NCBI RefSeq assembly: GCF_040807025.1
Contig: NC_090942.1
Location: 40,316,911 to 40,380,910 of the forward strand
Source: Struthio camelus
Taxonomy: Eukaryota > Chordata > Aves > Struthioniformes > Struthionidae
Direction of reading: 5' to 3'
DNA length: 64,000 nt
Both the position numbers and the translations under genes were made by a program. Below are positions 10,761-24,690 of this stretch, in pieces. A model generated the notes under the pieces. It made no database searches and was not told the origin of the DNA. It saw only the letters and a program-made list of their open reading frames with translations. Each line of letters begins with the position of its first letter. Positions within the stretch are counted from its first letter, which is position 1.

Positions 10761-10990
10761 GGGCCTGGCTGCTGCCTCCCCTAACGTCCCTGCCGGAGGC
10801 TGCAGCCAGAGGGCAGGCTGCAGCTCACCACCAGCCCTGCGGGGTGCACCTTACGGAGCCCCCTCACCCCTTGCCTTCTCAGGGCCCCCAGCTCCCTCCT
10901 GGCCCCCCTGGCCTCCCTCAGCCAGGCCCTGGCTTTGCTTGCAATGCTGTCCCCTTCCAGGCTGCTCGGCTAGATCCGAAAACCTTAAGT
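10761..10990. other. GC-rich flank of the minisatellite
   Basis: This is C/T-rich on the plus strand, with runs such as CCCCCAGCTCCCTCC. It lacks the 51-bp periodicity and ends sharply where AT-rich sequence starts. It may be a decayed extension of the array. No gene is supported. Confidence 0.5.
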
Positions 10991-11734
10991 TAGTGCGCCA
11001 GGCACTGAACAACCACAGCTTGTTTTTATTACTGCTGTAAAAAAAGTAGCACAGCCGCCAGCATGAGAAAGCTGAATCTGACCCTCAAGAAGTGTGAAGA
11101 GGATCCCGTAGGTATACATTGAGGTCGCAATCTTGAAGTACATTTAGCCGTATGAAAAGCCCTTTCCCCAACCCGTGGGGGGATAGCCGTGCTGTACAGT
11201 GGATACGGCGTGTTTCTGGAAGAGCGGCAGGCAAAGGTGTGCAGGCACCAGCGTGTCAATCAATAGCACTGGGTACTCGTATACTAATATAGCACAACAG
11301 TAAGAGAATATGGGACTCAGTTAAAAAAAAGTCGTCCCCAGTCTGCCAGTACTATCTTGGTACGAAAATAAGCGTTTAGAGGAAGTAAAAGTAGGTTTCC
11401 TTGCCCTTCTGGAGCTTGTAAGAGGATGTGTCAGCTGCCGTTCCTTCTTCACCACCTCAGCCGACCTCTCGGTGCGCCAAGCAGACTCAGAAGACCTTAA
11501 TCCGTCTTCTTTTTCAAATCTTTCCTCAGGGCTCACTTTTTTGACTAACTTCCCACTGCTAATCTCCATCCTGGCACTATCTCTTTGACTATATTGAATT
11601 AAAAAGAGAGAGTGAAAAAAGCAGTACATTAGAGATTTTAAACAAAATGGCTAAGGCAATCAGTTTATACTCTTGCTGCCCTTTGCTGTTGACCCTCCCT
11701 ATCTTCCCTCTTAGTATGGTCTGCTGCTGTTCAC
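10991..11734. other. Unannotated intergenic DNA
   Basis: Mixed composition without a recognisable gene or repeat. The open frame on the minus strand at 11321-11629 has no family resemblance and no splice context I could defend. Confidence 0.5.
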
Positions 11735-11860
11735 TGATTTGTCTAATTTAGACTAAGCTTCTTGAGGAAGGACTTTGTCATCTACATGTCTGCAAAGTGC
11801 CCTGCTAGGCGTGGGAAGAATGATTCAATGCAAGTTCAACTGATTTAACTGGAATTTAGA
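11735..11860 (+). mobile_element. Decayed LINE 3' tail (CR1/L3/L2-like)
   Basis: The segment TTTAGACTAAGCTTCTTGAG followed by GAAGGACTTTGTC, a TGTCTGCAAAGTGCC block and CTAGGC matches the order of the widespread amniote LINE 3' tail (TTAGACTGTAAGCTC, then GGCAGGGACTGTC, then GTACAGCGCCTAGCAC). It is heavily mutated, so an ancient insertion. Coding parts of the element are not visible upstream. Family assignment is from memory and unresolved between CR1, L3 and L2. Confidence 0.5.
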
Positions 11861-14800
11861 TCAGATCAGACCCCTGTACAAAAGGTTATCCACATTTTTT
11901 ACTGGTAATGGGAGAAAGGAGTAATAAGAAGCTTATGAAAAAATAAAATATTCTTGTGCAATGTAAAGAGTGAAAAACTAAGAGATTCTCTTCTTTGCTA
12001 CCGTTTTGAAGTTTCACACATCTTTATTAATGAATGTCAACACACTAATTTTGATATATTACACTTTACCAAATGGTTACGCTGGAAACCGTGAGGTCCA
12101 CCAAATAAAGCAGTTTGCTTTGCTATTCCAGTGGTTTATTTTGTAATGTTCTACCAGGTCCAGTTCAGTACGTTATCTAAAGTAACTCATTAACTTGTTT
12201 ATAGATTATGAAAAGCTATCTGGCAAACTCCTTGTTCAAAATACAGATCTCCAGGTTTGCCAGGAATCTCTCTTTTCTGATATTTATTGAAATCAGGCCA
12301 TACATAATTTCAGTATATATTTAGAATGTTTTCCAATTAACCAAACTATAATAATAAACATACAGATTTAGGGTTCTCTGGATTGGGAGGTGGGTTTGAT
12401 CTCTTTCATGCAAAAACGTAACATGACACCACACCATCTGGAAATGCACGGTGGTATATTTCTTCACAATGTTTTCCCCTGTTCTATAAGCTAAAGCAGA
12501 ATAAGTTCCTAAAATGGAATACAAATTCCTCTGTATGCATTGGTTGCTTTAAATTGTGCTTTAAATCTACTAATACCTAGGAGGTAGGAATTGCTAACGT
12601 GGAGGAAGTACTTCAGTAAATATATCAACCACTGAACTAGGATCTTTCCCTGCTTCTCTTTACCACTCCTGATGCATACTAGCTTCTTCAGGTTCAATGG
12701 ACAAACATTACTGAACATACAATTATTCAGGTTATTATGATGTAAGAATGCTGAAATGCTCAGAGTGATAAGAATATTTTAATGAGTGCTAAATAAATAA
12801 TACAATCATAAAAGTAGTTACATGAGTATAAAATATTACAGTGCGCTCACAAACTCATAGTACTGAAAAGAAGGAAAATATGATGTCCTATAGTCTATGA
12901 AGATTTTTCTGGAGTAAATAATAAGCTGAGACTGATGTAAATGTATTATTTAATGGATTTCATTGTTTAAAAAAAAATATTGAAAGCTTGTGATGCTACA
13001 TGACACAAAGCTATTGTTTTGAGCCCAGTTCAAGGCACTTCAGATTTCCTCAAAATTCCTCCTTTCCATCTTCCTCCTTTACTTCCTTTAAAGCAAATAT
13101 AGGTAAAGCAAATACAGATTCATTTTGCCTATGGATACTTATTCCAGATTTTGATCTTGTTGTTGTCCTTCTTCAAGTGAATCAACACATGCGAGTCCTC
13201 TTGCTAAATCACGCATGAAAATTCTTTTAATTATGTGTATAGTTTGAAATGGATAATTTCAGACTCATGAATTTTTCTCCTCACTGTATTTGTTTGCCTG
13301 TTAGCTTCGCTACATCTTGCCGCATATCTTGACCCTTGTCTTTGTCCTTCTCTTTCTCTTGACCCCAGCCCTCTTGGCTCCTGACTTGAAGTGCTTGATT
13401 AAGTTAGATTTTCCCTGAGCACCTTTCACTTGAACATTACCCTGTGAATAGCTATATGTTCATTACATCTAAGTAAATGGGGACCTCTTTACAACCCGTT
13501 GTTCACACTGCTTGTGAACTTCTACACTACAGGTAACCCTTCCTTAAAGAATCAGTAACCTAGATTCTTATTCTTTTCCTTTGCTTTAACATTGATGGTG
13601 TCTCCTGCCAAAACTTGAAGCACCATATATCAGCAATCCTCCCTCCAGCCAAAGAAGGCTAGACACAGCTTGCCATAGAGCCTGTCAACTTTGCTGCATG
13701 TGTCAGCCTGAGGGGGTAAAATGAAAGCAAAGAAACACGTTTGCTACCTCCAGGATCTGTAGCCTCTGGCCAGCTACTGGTACAGGAGCAGAGGAGGAGC
13801 AGTAGCACAGCTGGCCTGGCTCAAGTCCCATAATTTTACACTTTTAATAGCAAATATTTATCCGGCAAACTTGTTCCAGCTTATTTTACCAGTCATTTAG
13901 AAACTGTGGCGTTAAAACTACTTTCATTTTACTACCCATTTCAGTTCCTTTTTCAAGTTATGGAGCTGATCCAGCAGTCATTAAAGGGCAGTGTTTTGTT
14001 GCTGACCGGAACCTGTCTTTAAAGATATTCTGGCTTCATGCCTCAGTAATGGTTCTTGGGATTTGGGTAATCGTTGACTGTTGTAATCTTAAAATAGTCT
14101 GTCTATATGACAGGATTTCATTCTAAGTTTCAGAGAAGCCTGTGTAGTCCATCTTTCTAACTGAAAAAGGGGTCATAAAATGAACATGAAGTGTGGATAG
14201 ACAGGTCCTACCGTCCACTTTTGTGTACAACGTGATCTATCACTTGGGTCGAATTGTTGTCAAAAGTGACTGCTGTCTTTGAGAGCTTCATTTTTTAGAC
14301 ACCCAAGGCCAAACACATAGTACAGAGCGCTCAGCTTGCTTTCCATAACCAAGGGCTACCTGCCTCCATGGGAATAGTGGGTGATGTTGAAATTCCAAAG
14401 TGGCTCAAATCGGGACACTTTTGAAGTCCGCATCCTTAGCCTTTCTGTCATATCTCCTTCTCTAAAATGAGAATAATATGACATTCCTAATCATAGTTTG
14501 GTATCTGCTGATCATGAGCTTATTTGGATTATAAAAGCTTAAGACAAACAAAAAGGCAGAATTCAGGTTCAGAAACAGAAGAAAGTATCTCAAATGTGTG
14601 TGGCTGCCGCAAGCGTGGCAGTGGCTAATTTCATTTCTTACATTAGAAGAGAGAGGCAAGTAACAGAACATATGTTATTTTGATCTAATTTTAATCTAAT
14701 GTTTGCCTAGAGAGTACAACGAAACCACAGCTGCTCATACTTTAGGGAAGAAACATACACCCAAATTTTAACTATAAACAAGTGATCCCAGTTTCTACTG

Positions 14801-17800
14801 GGATTCTTCTATTATTTTGTGATATTCATGCAGGTCATTACTTGACATAGGAGTAGTCATATAATGTCATAGTAAGGTAGTAATAATCTCCTTTTTGTTT
14901 TTAAAAGTATGTAAGATTTACACACTTCGGTAGCAAAATTGTGCAGTGCTGGCGTAAATAATGTGTTATGACAACCCCTTAGGGAGTAACTCCTGTTGGC
15001 AGTGTAGTCCCTGAATAGTCTGAGGCATTGATAACTGCACTGTAACAATGGAAACCTGAACCTTGCCTCGGGTATCTCACGGCTCGGGTTGGTGGGCTCA
15101 GCTGTGTTGGCAAGGTAATGCAGTTGAACTTCACGGGGGAAGGAGAAGTGGCTAATAGTCACTGTAGAGGGCCATCTGCTAGATGACTAAAAATCTTTAT
15201 GCTATATTAAAAGGTTCTGTAAAAGACATGCTAAACTTCCTGTTTCATGAAACTTTTGTCATTTCTGTTATTTCTCATTCTGCTGTGCATGGTCTATGTA
15301 ACTACAATGCTCTATTACGCTGTTGGTGTTACACACATACATTAATAGCAAGTTACACTTCTGAGATTCTGACTTTAACTGACAGCATAAACATTTAGAA
15401 GGCAAAGCTTATTAAGGGAGTGGAAATTAGCCAAGCTGTATGAAGGAGAGTGCCCTTTACCTCTCTAGAATGTAAATGTGAACAGCTCTCCCTCCTCCCA
15501 GGAAGTCCTGGTGATGTCCTTCAGGACATGATAAGACAGGAGTGTATTTCAATGCCCTGTAGGACAAAGAGTGAGAACGCTCAAAACCAATTCAGATTTT
15601 GTATGCCTAGGTCACCACAGCGGCAATTTTTTTTCATCTGGCAACACTAACAAAGGAACCTCTAAAAATTGTACTGGCTCTCTTAGGAACGATCTTTAAA
15701 GTTGCTACTGTGTCTGTCATCTGTGTTAGTATCTGAATCTTATGTGTTCTCTATAAAAATGGTGATAGTGCAACTGAGGTAATTTTTTGAATAAAACAAG
15801 TAAAATTGCTGTCTTTTATAGTACAAATATGGAAATAGACAGTATTAGTAGCTTGAAATACACAGAACCAGTAGTTGTAATGGTATTTAAGAGTACGATT
15901 TCCTAGACAAGGAAGGGGACAGTAGGATCAATGGAGAAACAACTTAGGCACCCAGCTGCAGAAAAAGCTATTAACAACATTTGTGTAGGTCATATATTCC
16001 CTGGCTCATTAACATGAACTGATTCCCTGTAGGTACCAGGGGTACCTGGCTCCAGACAGATAGCTCTTTCTCCCTTACCAGTGGGATCTGAAGAAGGAGT
16101 TGCATTTTCTTCTGTAGTATGCGTCTGGCCTTTGCCTGTTTCTTGGTTCACCACAGCAGTTTGTGGTGACGGTTTCCTGCGATAGAGATGCACTGGATTA
16201 TTTTCATGGAACGGTAGCAGTTCTCAGATCCTCAGTCCTATCTACTCTACTTTATCTGTTGTTTTATCCATTAAGTCTCTCGGGACTGCAGTGCAAATGT
16301 CCTTGTTATTCTTGTTTTCACTTTTTATTAAATGAAATATCAGCAGATGGCAGCCCAACCTTCACTGGTACTGCTTGATAATTTAACTGTGCCAAACACA
16401 GAACAGAGTTTGATTCTTCAGCCTTTTTTCAGTGGCTGCTTCTTCTTCCTGACTTCTACCAGCCTGTAGTTTTAAGAATAATGCTCCAGCAGTTACACAT
16501 CCAAGCGTTTATCTACAAACTACAGAAAATAGTAGATATTACTGTGCCAGCTAACTTACGTCCAGCAAAACGAGATTTGATGCGCACAATTACTTGATTA
16601 GCTCCAGTATCTTCTGATAAGCTTATTTCAAGGCCCTGATTATAATAGCTTAGTTCCCAAAACTAAGTTCCCAAACTGTGTTCATGCATTTCCCCCCAGT
16701 ACGCACACTTTGCAGCCCAGTTTAGGATGTGCTGTCACTAGCAATGGTAATGGCCACATCACTGCTGCTGACAGTGTTCCCTGTCACCAGTGTCCCTGCC
16801 AGTGACCATACCCTGGTTTAAAAGAAGTTTATGAAAGCCAGATTGACAACTTTTTTCCTCTCAAGCAGTGCCAGTAGATATAGTAATCATGACATCTAAA
16901 TGAACTGTACTCTAGATGCCTTCAGTAGATAGCCCAGCCTCAACTCTGCAAGTAGCCAGGATCTCATAGCTGTGGACTTTGGCCAGTCTAAATAGCTTTT
17001 TGTTCTCCTGGCTTTTGTCTGCACTAGGTATGCACAGCAGGTGGTATAAATACGTCTGCCAGCTGTATTTAGTTTTTGCAAGGAATCTGCTTTACTCTAT
17101 GTCTGATTCTGATGGGCTGTACACAAGGACAAGAACTCTGAACATTATAGCTAAGCTTTTGCTTACTGCAGCTCAGCTTTCAAACTCATATTACAAGCAG
17201 AAACAATTATTTCCATCACAGATTCTACCAAATTCTTTATTTTTCTAGCAGTAACCTGCAGAAAAATGTGCAAAAGGCACCGTTCCAGGCTAGCCGGACA
17301 CTCTATCAGAGTTATTCTGGGGAGAAAAGCGGGCTCACTTTCCCTCGGTTGGGATTACGTTAGGCAATAGTTATGCAGCACAAGAACGTTTTAGGGCATT
17401 TGGTACTGCACCAAAACACTGCAGCCTTCGTGCAAAGTGCTGCAGGCACGTGATTTGAATGTGCTAAAAAAATTCTGATTGGGGTAGCTTTCCTGCTTTA
17501 TGTTGGTTTGAGTATATTCCATCCATGCCATTCCGTTTTTATGCCAGACTAGATAGTGCCAGTTCTGCCAGCTAGCATAAATACCATATTGTGTACTCTG
17601 GATAACTCACCAGAAGTCCAGTCATGTGCTCGTGCCCAATCCAATTGGACTGCTAGGTGATCCAATACCACACGAATCAAATCGTAATGGTCTTGTCAGT
17701 ATGTCCTTACTAAAACTGAGATTTTTTAATTGTCTCAGCCTCTCTTTTGTCTGGCATACATACACAAAGAAATCTAATATTTACCAGCGCAGCTGTTTCC

Positions 17801-18850
17801 TACCTCCTTCCCTGTCTGTATCCATCCCCCCGCCCCCCACGGGACACCATTCTAATAGTTTTGTGTAAACAGCAGTTGGCAAAAATCCTGAAGTCCCTTC
17901 TAAGGCAAATATGACATCACTGTGACACATGTAGCTCAAATTTCTGAGAAAAATTGTTTCCTCAGAACAATGCCCACCAGAGAAATTGAACAAATTGAGG
18001 GAGTGCATGGAGGGCCTTATCTGTCTCTGACGGAAGATAACATTAGTTTTTCAGTGGGCTTCAGGAGAAGCATGAAGTTATACTGACAGCCTTACCCCAC
18101 CCCTCGCAGCCTTGGAAAGAGGCCAGGTGGTCACTGTTGCTCTACTTGGACCTGTTAAGTTGAATTCAGTGAATGTAAGACTTATGCAGTTGATCGTGAC
18201 TCCCTTCTTTCCCAGTTAAAAGAAACCTACCTGTAGAGCTGTGGCCTCTCTCCTGCCGTGGTCTTGTATACCACAGCGGTCATACAACATAGGAAGCATC
18301 TCATATGAGGGGCCATGCATGACAGAGAAGTCTTGTTGCTGCAGTGCAGCTGGGCTCATGGCATTAATAGCATCTTGTTATGACAAGATCTGACTCAACA
18401 GATGCGTATGTCAAGTCTGTCTCAAATGTCTGGAAAGAAATGACCTGAGACTGCACTAACACCAGACAAGAACAAAGGAGCCAATGCCTGTGGGTTCATG
18501 GCCAATTTGTTCTCATATCCTTCAGAAGCAGTGGCTAGACTAAGACAGCTGGTATTGGTGTGGCATTGCACCCTGTCCTACCAGCACCCCGTTTCCTTCC
18601 AGGCCAGCCAACACAGGACAGGGCAATTGTCATTATAGGAAGAAGAAGGTCCCACTGCTGGCTGCCTTGTCCAGCAGTCTGTGCTGGGCAAAGTTTTCTC
18701 TGAGAGCAGCTGCTCTTAGAGGAGGCCTGATGTGAACAGGGCTTTCCATAGCACATGAGGCCTCTGCTAGCGCTGGATGGTTTTCCTAAAGAAAGGGCAA
18801 GATGCTATTTCCTGAGGTTAGTAGTACTCTTCAGGTGGTTTTAGTTTGCG
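11861..18850. other. Intergenic AT-rich DNA, no gene recognised
   Basis: About 7 kb of AT-rich sequence. Open frames here are short (at most about 100 codons) and none resembles a known protein or shows a plausible exon series. No transposon could be named with confidence. Confidence 0.5.
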
Positions 18851-19370
18851 GTGAAATGTGTCAGGGGCCGGCAGCCAGTAGTGGTGGGGGCTCCCAGTGC
18901 TCGCAGGGCAGGATCTCACAGCCAGGGCCCGTCCCACCACCCCACGAGGGAGCAGGGCAGGCTCCCTCCTAGTCCATAGCATCAAGTCAGGTCTGAGGTC
19001 AAGCCAGGAATGTTAGTTAGCAAGTTGGGGTCCGGATCAGGCCTGGTGAGGGTAACCGGGGTCAGATACAGCCCAACGATGGCTAGGCCGGGCTGTGGCA
19101 CTGGGCTGAGGCCAGGCTGTGCAGCTGGCCCATGAGTCAGGTCCAGGCTCACCAGGTCTGTGGCCGGGCGCAGGTGCAACACCACCAGGGCTGTAGCTCA
19201 GGCAGGGCCCAAGCACGAGAGCCTCAGCTGAAAGCAGCTGCCTGCGGCCTCTGCACAGCACTGCCGGGGGACTCTCCCCAAAGGGAAAGGGGTCACCTGG
19301 GGCTGCATCAGCTCTGCGCTGGCCCTGAGCCCAGGCAGCCAGACCTCCTGGAGCAGGGATGCTCATAGGG
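18851..19370. repeat. GC-rich low-complexity block
   Basis: GC-rich sequence in which words such as CAGGTC, GGGCTG, AGGCCAGGC and CCAGG recur irregularly (for example at 19080-19200). It looks like a decayed short-period minisatellite. The overlapping open frames on both strands come from base composition. Confidence 0.4.
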
Positions 19371-19714
19371 CCTTGCCATGTTTACAGCTAATCTACACAA
19401 GCACGGTGCTTTCTAGTGTTTCCTTTGTATCTGCAGCAAAATCTAAAGTTCTCATTTACTGTTAGGAATGAAAATGCCGCCCAACCAGCAATCTGGTCCT
19501 TATCACAGCTGCTTAGTCTCTCAGTGCCCAAAAGTCAAGTTTTAATTAATTTAATTTTGGATGCCTTTTCAATTTCAGATAAACTAGAGTCTTCAGCACT
19601 TCACAGCTTTGAGAAAATATATGTAATTAAATATGATACACTGGATTCATTTCAAAATACCTGACTTGCAGTGGTACATTTTCAAAGCTAATCTCATTAG
19701 TGCGTTTTTTTTTC

Positions 19715-19800
19715 CCATGACAATACATGGAACCAAATCCTGCAACTTCCTTCCCATAACTGGAAGCTGAAATCAATGGAGAGCTCTCACAGGTACAGTC
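19715..19800. repeat. Old MITE-like repeat (CAATGG core)
   Basis: The stretch from CCAAATCCTGCA to GAAATCAATGGAGAG resembles the short dispersed repeat of sauropsid genomes with CCTGCTCCCACTGAAGTCAATGG-type sequence. It is diverged, and I cannot name the family. Confidence 0.35.
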
Positions 19801-20994
19801 TGCAGAAATTCTCTCTTCTTTCCACAGACCAGATCAGCTGCTTTGTATGCCAGATCTAGCCATAAGAGCAATAGTTGATCATCTTTGCTAAGAGATCTAA
19901 AAAGGATTTTATATTATAACCTTTTGTCTTCTAGTCACTGGCTTGAACTTGGCCCATGAGAGCAGAGGCTTGGTGTCATTCACAGGAGCAATCTGCAGCA
20001 GCGAGAATTTTGGCAACACTTTTCCTGAAATAAATAGGAGTATCTCTGGCAAAATTTGGACAAATGTTATGATTTTTTAAATGTGAAATCTGGAATGTGA
20101 GCACAAGGTTTTGTGAACAAAACAAAGATCTCCCCACCTGCAAATGAGCTCCCCAGTCAGTGAGCTTTCAAAATCCAGCCCCCCTGAATACAGTATCCAG
20201 TGAAGAGAGAAAGTTATAACTACTTTATCCAGAAAAAGCACCATCCACTCCCACTGAAATAAAGAACAACATTCTTGCTGACCTCTGGAGGAAGAACAGC
20301 CCTAACATAAAGAGATATTCCAAAGAAAAATATGCTGAAAGCATCAATGTAAGGAGCAGTAGCACAGTGAATTAAAACAAACAGTGGCATTTTTAAGACT
20401 GTTTTTAAAGGCTGGTTCAGGCAGATGTTCCAGCACTCCTGGCAGTCGAGCCAAGTGGAAATGCTCACAACAGAACAAAGCAGTTTTTCATCTCAACAGG
20501 GATGTGGAAGTTGCTGGAAAGAAGCCATGTGAACAGTAGGTAATTTTTTAAATATCCATTTAAAAAAACAAATGCATAGGAAAACCTCATTCCATTGGTA
20601 GTCTTATGCTGGAAGTTTCTACTTGACTTTGGTTTTGCACATCCAAAAAAATAGGGTCAACATTTTCAGGATGTTCTCTTCACCCTCAGTTTTTTCATGT
20701 GTGAATATCTCCCGACCTGCACATTTTCCAGTGTAGCAGCATGGTAGAGACAGGCTAATAGTGACTAATTAACACCCATTTGTAAAACTTTCAGGGTTAG
20801 GGCCACCAAGCCAAGCTGAAAACCATTTCCTGCCTCATATTTGGAGAAAAGTGTCCAGGGCAAACCATTGCTGAACAGCAGTAAAATCCTCAGCTGTGGA
20901 CAAATCCACATTTATCCTCCAGTGTAGCATTAACCTCCCAAGAAGTATTTTGTCTGGTAGGTACAATACTATGTGGAAATGACTGGAAGTTAAA

Positions 20995-21065
20995 TATTTC
21001 ACATGCAATTACCTGATTTAAACAAAAAACCAAAATTTTCCAATAAAAAAGCTTGAGGTTTTCCC
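20995..21065. repeat. AT-rich palindromic dispersed repeat
   Basis: CCAAAATTTTCCAATAAAAAAG followed by TTTTCCCAAAAC resembles the AAAATTTTC/GAAAATTTT-rich dispersed repeat also seen at 24.48-24.69 and 51.25-51.40 kb. Old and unnamed. Confidence 0.3.
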
Positions 21066-22959
21066 AAAACTTTAATCTTTGTTGGAGAAAAAAAATAAAC
21101 AGACAGGAGAGTCTCAGCCTGGTCTGATCTTAGCAGAAATTAGGCTCGGTAGAGATAATATCAGGGAACAGTTTGAGAATCATTTGACATGATAATTGAA
21201 CAGTAACAACAGGATCTAAGAAGGCAATCCAGCTTGATTCCATTATCACAGCTGGTGTATTGGTCTAGCTTGAGGAAATGGGTATTTTTGATTTCCTCTC
21301 CACTTTGGGTCTCTCCTTCAAGCATGGGTCACACTGAGAGCCTCTTGTTGCCTTGTTAGGTTTAGCAAAATTATTTGAGGGTTAATGTTTGGGGTTTTTT
21401 TCCCACTCACAGCGTTCTTTCCCTCCTAAAAACCTCCTAAAAGTTCATCAGCATGGTATTAAGATAGCTTAAAGAAGGCACACATTTCTCAGTCCTTCTG
21501 TCTATACATTATTTAATTCTCAACAAATGGTGCTTTTTTAACCCATTTTTTACATTGATTGAGAGCTCATCTCTCAGACATGCTTCTTGTTGTGTTTTGA
21601 ATTGGATTATTTAAGAAACAGTGATAAAATACCGAAAAACTTCTGTTTGCATGGTGTCACTTCCACTAGACTCAGAAGTTGTATTTGCTTCCTGGTCACT
21701 TTGGCTAATCGCAATGGCAGAAAGACTTCCTGGAAGAAGGACACATGACAGAAAAGGTGCGCAGAGCCCATACATCATCATGCAGGAACAAATATTGAGG
21801 TGTTGGGATAAAGACCTTTTATCAGCAGCTTCTGACAGAAGAACTCATAGGGGATCCCAGTGTTAATTTAAAGCTCTTCTCCCAACAATTTCCGAGAGTC
21901 GCAGAAGCACCATGTTTTTCTGTTCCCCTGGGGAGTGACTTCTAAAGCAGGCCAGGGTTTCAGATTGCTTCTTATCTCCTCACCGGGGCAAATCACATCT
22001 GTATTGTTAGAATGTGAGCAATGCAGATTTTACGGCACCTCAGTTTCTCTGAGGAGTCGAGTGCTGACTTTCTTTTCAATGTTGGCCTGAATCCATTAAG
22101 CTGTACATGAATATACAATACCAGAAATTTTCCACTGCAATCTATTCATTAATACTGCAGTCTGTTCAGTGACTTGTTCAGCGCAGAAAGGTTGAAGTCA
22201 ACAATTTATTCTGCTGTGTTTTGATCAATAAATATATTGGTCCAGTTTCATTCTGGTGTAATTGCAATGCTGCAGTGTGGATAGATGTTTTTTTCTTTCT
22301 CTATCCCTGAATTAAATTGTACAACTAAAGTGATAGTGAGTCTTCAAAAATACTTTGCTTAAGCTAGGCTGGAAGTGTCATAGAACAAAGGCAAATGGAG
22401 GAATTTTAATTTAAAATTTATTGAAGGTTTGCTGACAACTGGTTGTTAAGCAGGTCTGTTTAGAGTTCAGTTTCAACAGTAATCATGAATCATATCGAAA
22501 CACAACGTCAGTGAAATAAAGCTATTTAGAAACATTTATTTTCTAAGATGTTCCTTTCAGGGTTTCAAAACAATGTATGGACTGCTGAAAACTGTATTGT
22601 GACTCGGGCAAGTGAAGAAAGCTGGAGAAGTGGCAATGAGTGAGTGCGGCATGAGTTAAGCGCTTCTCTATTTTTCTGGTTTTTTACTGCATTGCCGCTG
22701 GCTGCAAGAGCCTGGCAGAGGCCAGCTGTAGTGAGCAGGCAAATTTTCAGATGTTAACGCTTGCCTTTGGTTTTCTCTTTCACTAAGGGCTATGGTGCAA
22801 CTTGGAGGTGAAAGGCAAAACTTCCCTCAACACACAGGGTATGGATTAATATAACCTGGGACGTTGTGCTTTAGCGTTTGAAAGTACACTTCTTTTTAGG
22901 AAGGGATTTATAGTCCACCATCTGTATTATTATTAGGACATGGCATAATGGCGCTATCG

Positions 22960-22973
22960 CCGCTAGGTGGCAC
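22960..22973 (+). promoter_or_regulatory. CTCF-like motif
   Basis: CCGCTAGGTGGCAC matches the 14-nt CTCF core CCASYAGRKGGCRS at 13 of 14 positions (G for A at the third). The flanking sequence is not repetitive. Orientation is forward on the plus strand. Confidence 0.55.
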
Positions 22974-23339
22974 GAACCTGATACAGCCGAAACCACTTTG
23001 CGTCTCATTGCTGAAGCATTTAGTGCTCAGCTGAACCCCTGACACGCCGTAAGTGAAAAGAATATCATCACCACAAAAGTTATCCACACAGGACGCGTCT
23101 AGAAAGCCCACTTTATTTTCATGTACAAAACCACTCCTCTAGATAAGAGGGGAAGGAGGAAAGTATTTGGAATAGAACCGTTGTGTTGCCTCCTCTCCCC
23201 AAACAGAACAAAAAGCCATTGCTGGTAATAAGTTTTTTCTGTATTTCTGCAGCCAAGTCTTTAAAATGTACAGTTTTTTTCCTGCCTGGTGTTACAGTAA
23301 TGTGGACGGCTAGGGCTGCACCATAAAAATTAGGCTACC

Positions 23340-23530
23340 GTTGCTCTCTTCTGTCCCCTCCGGCCATGCCCCCAGGCCTCCTTTGCTACAACCTTGCTTT
23401 TCGGCCGCAAGGTTGCAGGTTTAGGTCTCATGCCCCCACTTTGCCTCCAAGGCAGGGCTGACGCCGCGTTGCGGTGCTGGAGAGAGCCGCTCTCACAGGG
23501 CAAGCGTCCGTCCTCTGGGCTAGGTGTCAG
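23340..23530. other. Locally CpG-bearing stretch with a hairpin
   Basis: A modestly GC-rich patch with several CpGs. Within it CAACCTTGC (23389-23397) and GCAAGGTTG (23407-23415) form a perfect 9-bp stem around a short loop. No function is assigned. Confidence 0.35.
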
Positions 23531-24479
23531 TCTGGCAATCTTCGATGGCTGGTCAAACAGGTATTAGAGATCCCAAGACACTTTCTATTTAGAGCAAGCG
23601 ATCCTCAGGATTTCTTTAGGGATACGCATTGTAATATCTTATGCAGCTGATTTTTTATTCAGATTTGCTGATATCTAATCCGTTACTTCAAAAGGCATTT
23701 TAGATAATTGCGGTGATCAATCTCTTTTAAAATACAGGAAAGCTGGCCTAGCTGTTTACAGCACAGGAGACTGAGAGTCACAGAAATATGTTCTGCTTAA
23801 GCTTAACAGCTGCTGGCTAAGTTTTTGTAACAAAATTTTATTTCCACAACATAGATGTGGAAAGCACTTTAAAGACAAAGAAAATGGCAGATCCTTGTTT
23901 TAAAATAACCGTGCTTTAAATGTAGTATCATACATGCAGAAGGCACTTGAAAGAGAGAAAATGGAAGGTCCTTGTACTAGAGCACCTACACTTTATATGA
24001 GATTAAGCGCAGGATAAGATGACAATAAACAAAGGGCTAGATGAAAGGCTGGCAATGGTGAGCAGTCAGACTTAATAATATGACCGTGTCTTATTTCCTC
24101 TTTAGTTTTTTTTTTTTAATACAGTAAATTTATTGTAATAGGATTTCTGGACGGCATCCACTTTGAAAGCCTGTGTAGAGGTTAGCAATAGCAGATTGGC
24201 TGGAAAAAAAAATTGAGTCATGTCAAAGGATTTAAGGGAGTCTGAGGTTGCAGGGAGCAAAAGATCAGAGAGGAGTTCTTTAAAAACACTTTTAACAATG
24301 ACCATTCTTTATACAGACAGCATATTTTAATATATGACTCTTATGTAAGTTCCTGCGTCATTTATGTCAAATGTGAACTTGGTCTGATTTCCTGGAAGTG
24401 TGAAGCTACATTCAGATGCTGCAGTGACGAACGTTATATACACGAAGCTAGTCAGAAATTGCATGCAGGGGTAAGAAAG

Positions 24480-24690
24480 ATTTTCCTCCCAGGAAACTTG
24501 ATTTTTTTTTTGACAGAAATCTGAAAATGTTCTCAATTTTGACCAATAAGTTAAAAAAGGGGAAATGTTCTTTTTGACATATCATAGAGGAAAGCAAACT
24601 CTTTCGGAGAAAATCTTCCTATAGCCAAAAACTGATTTTTCATCAGCATAAATTTCAGTCAACAATTCTCAAATGTTTCTAAAATATGTA
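24480..24690. repeat. AT-rich palindromic dispersed repeat
   Basis: Words such as GACAGAAATCTGAAAATGTT, CCAAAAACTGATTTTTCATC and ATAAATTTCAGTCAACAATT follow the layout of a common sauropsid AT-rich interspersed repeat (AAAACTGATTTTTCATC, then TTTTCAGTCAA). Internal inverted symmetry suggests a non-autonomous DNA transposon. Family unnamed. Confidence 0.45.

Larger units (their letters stand above)
19371..22955. other. Intergenic DNA
   Basis: Apart from the short repeats listed separately, this is AT-rich sequence without a recognised gene. No exon series or RNA gene was seen. Confidence 0.5.
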
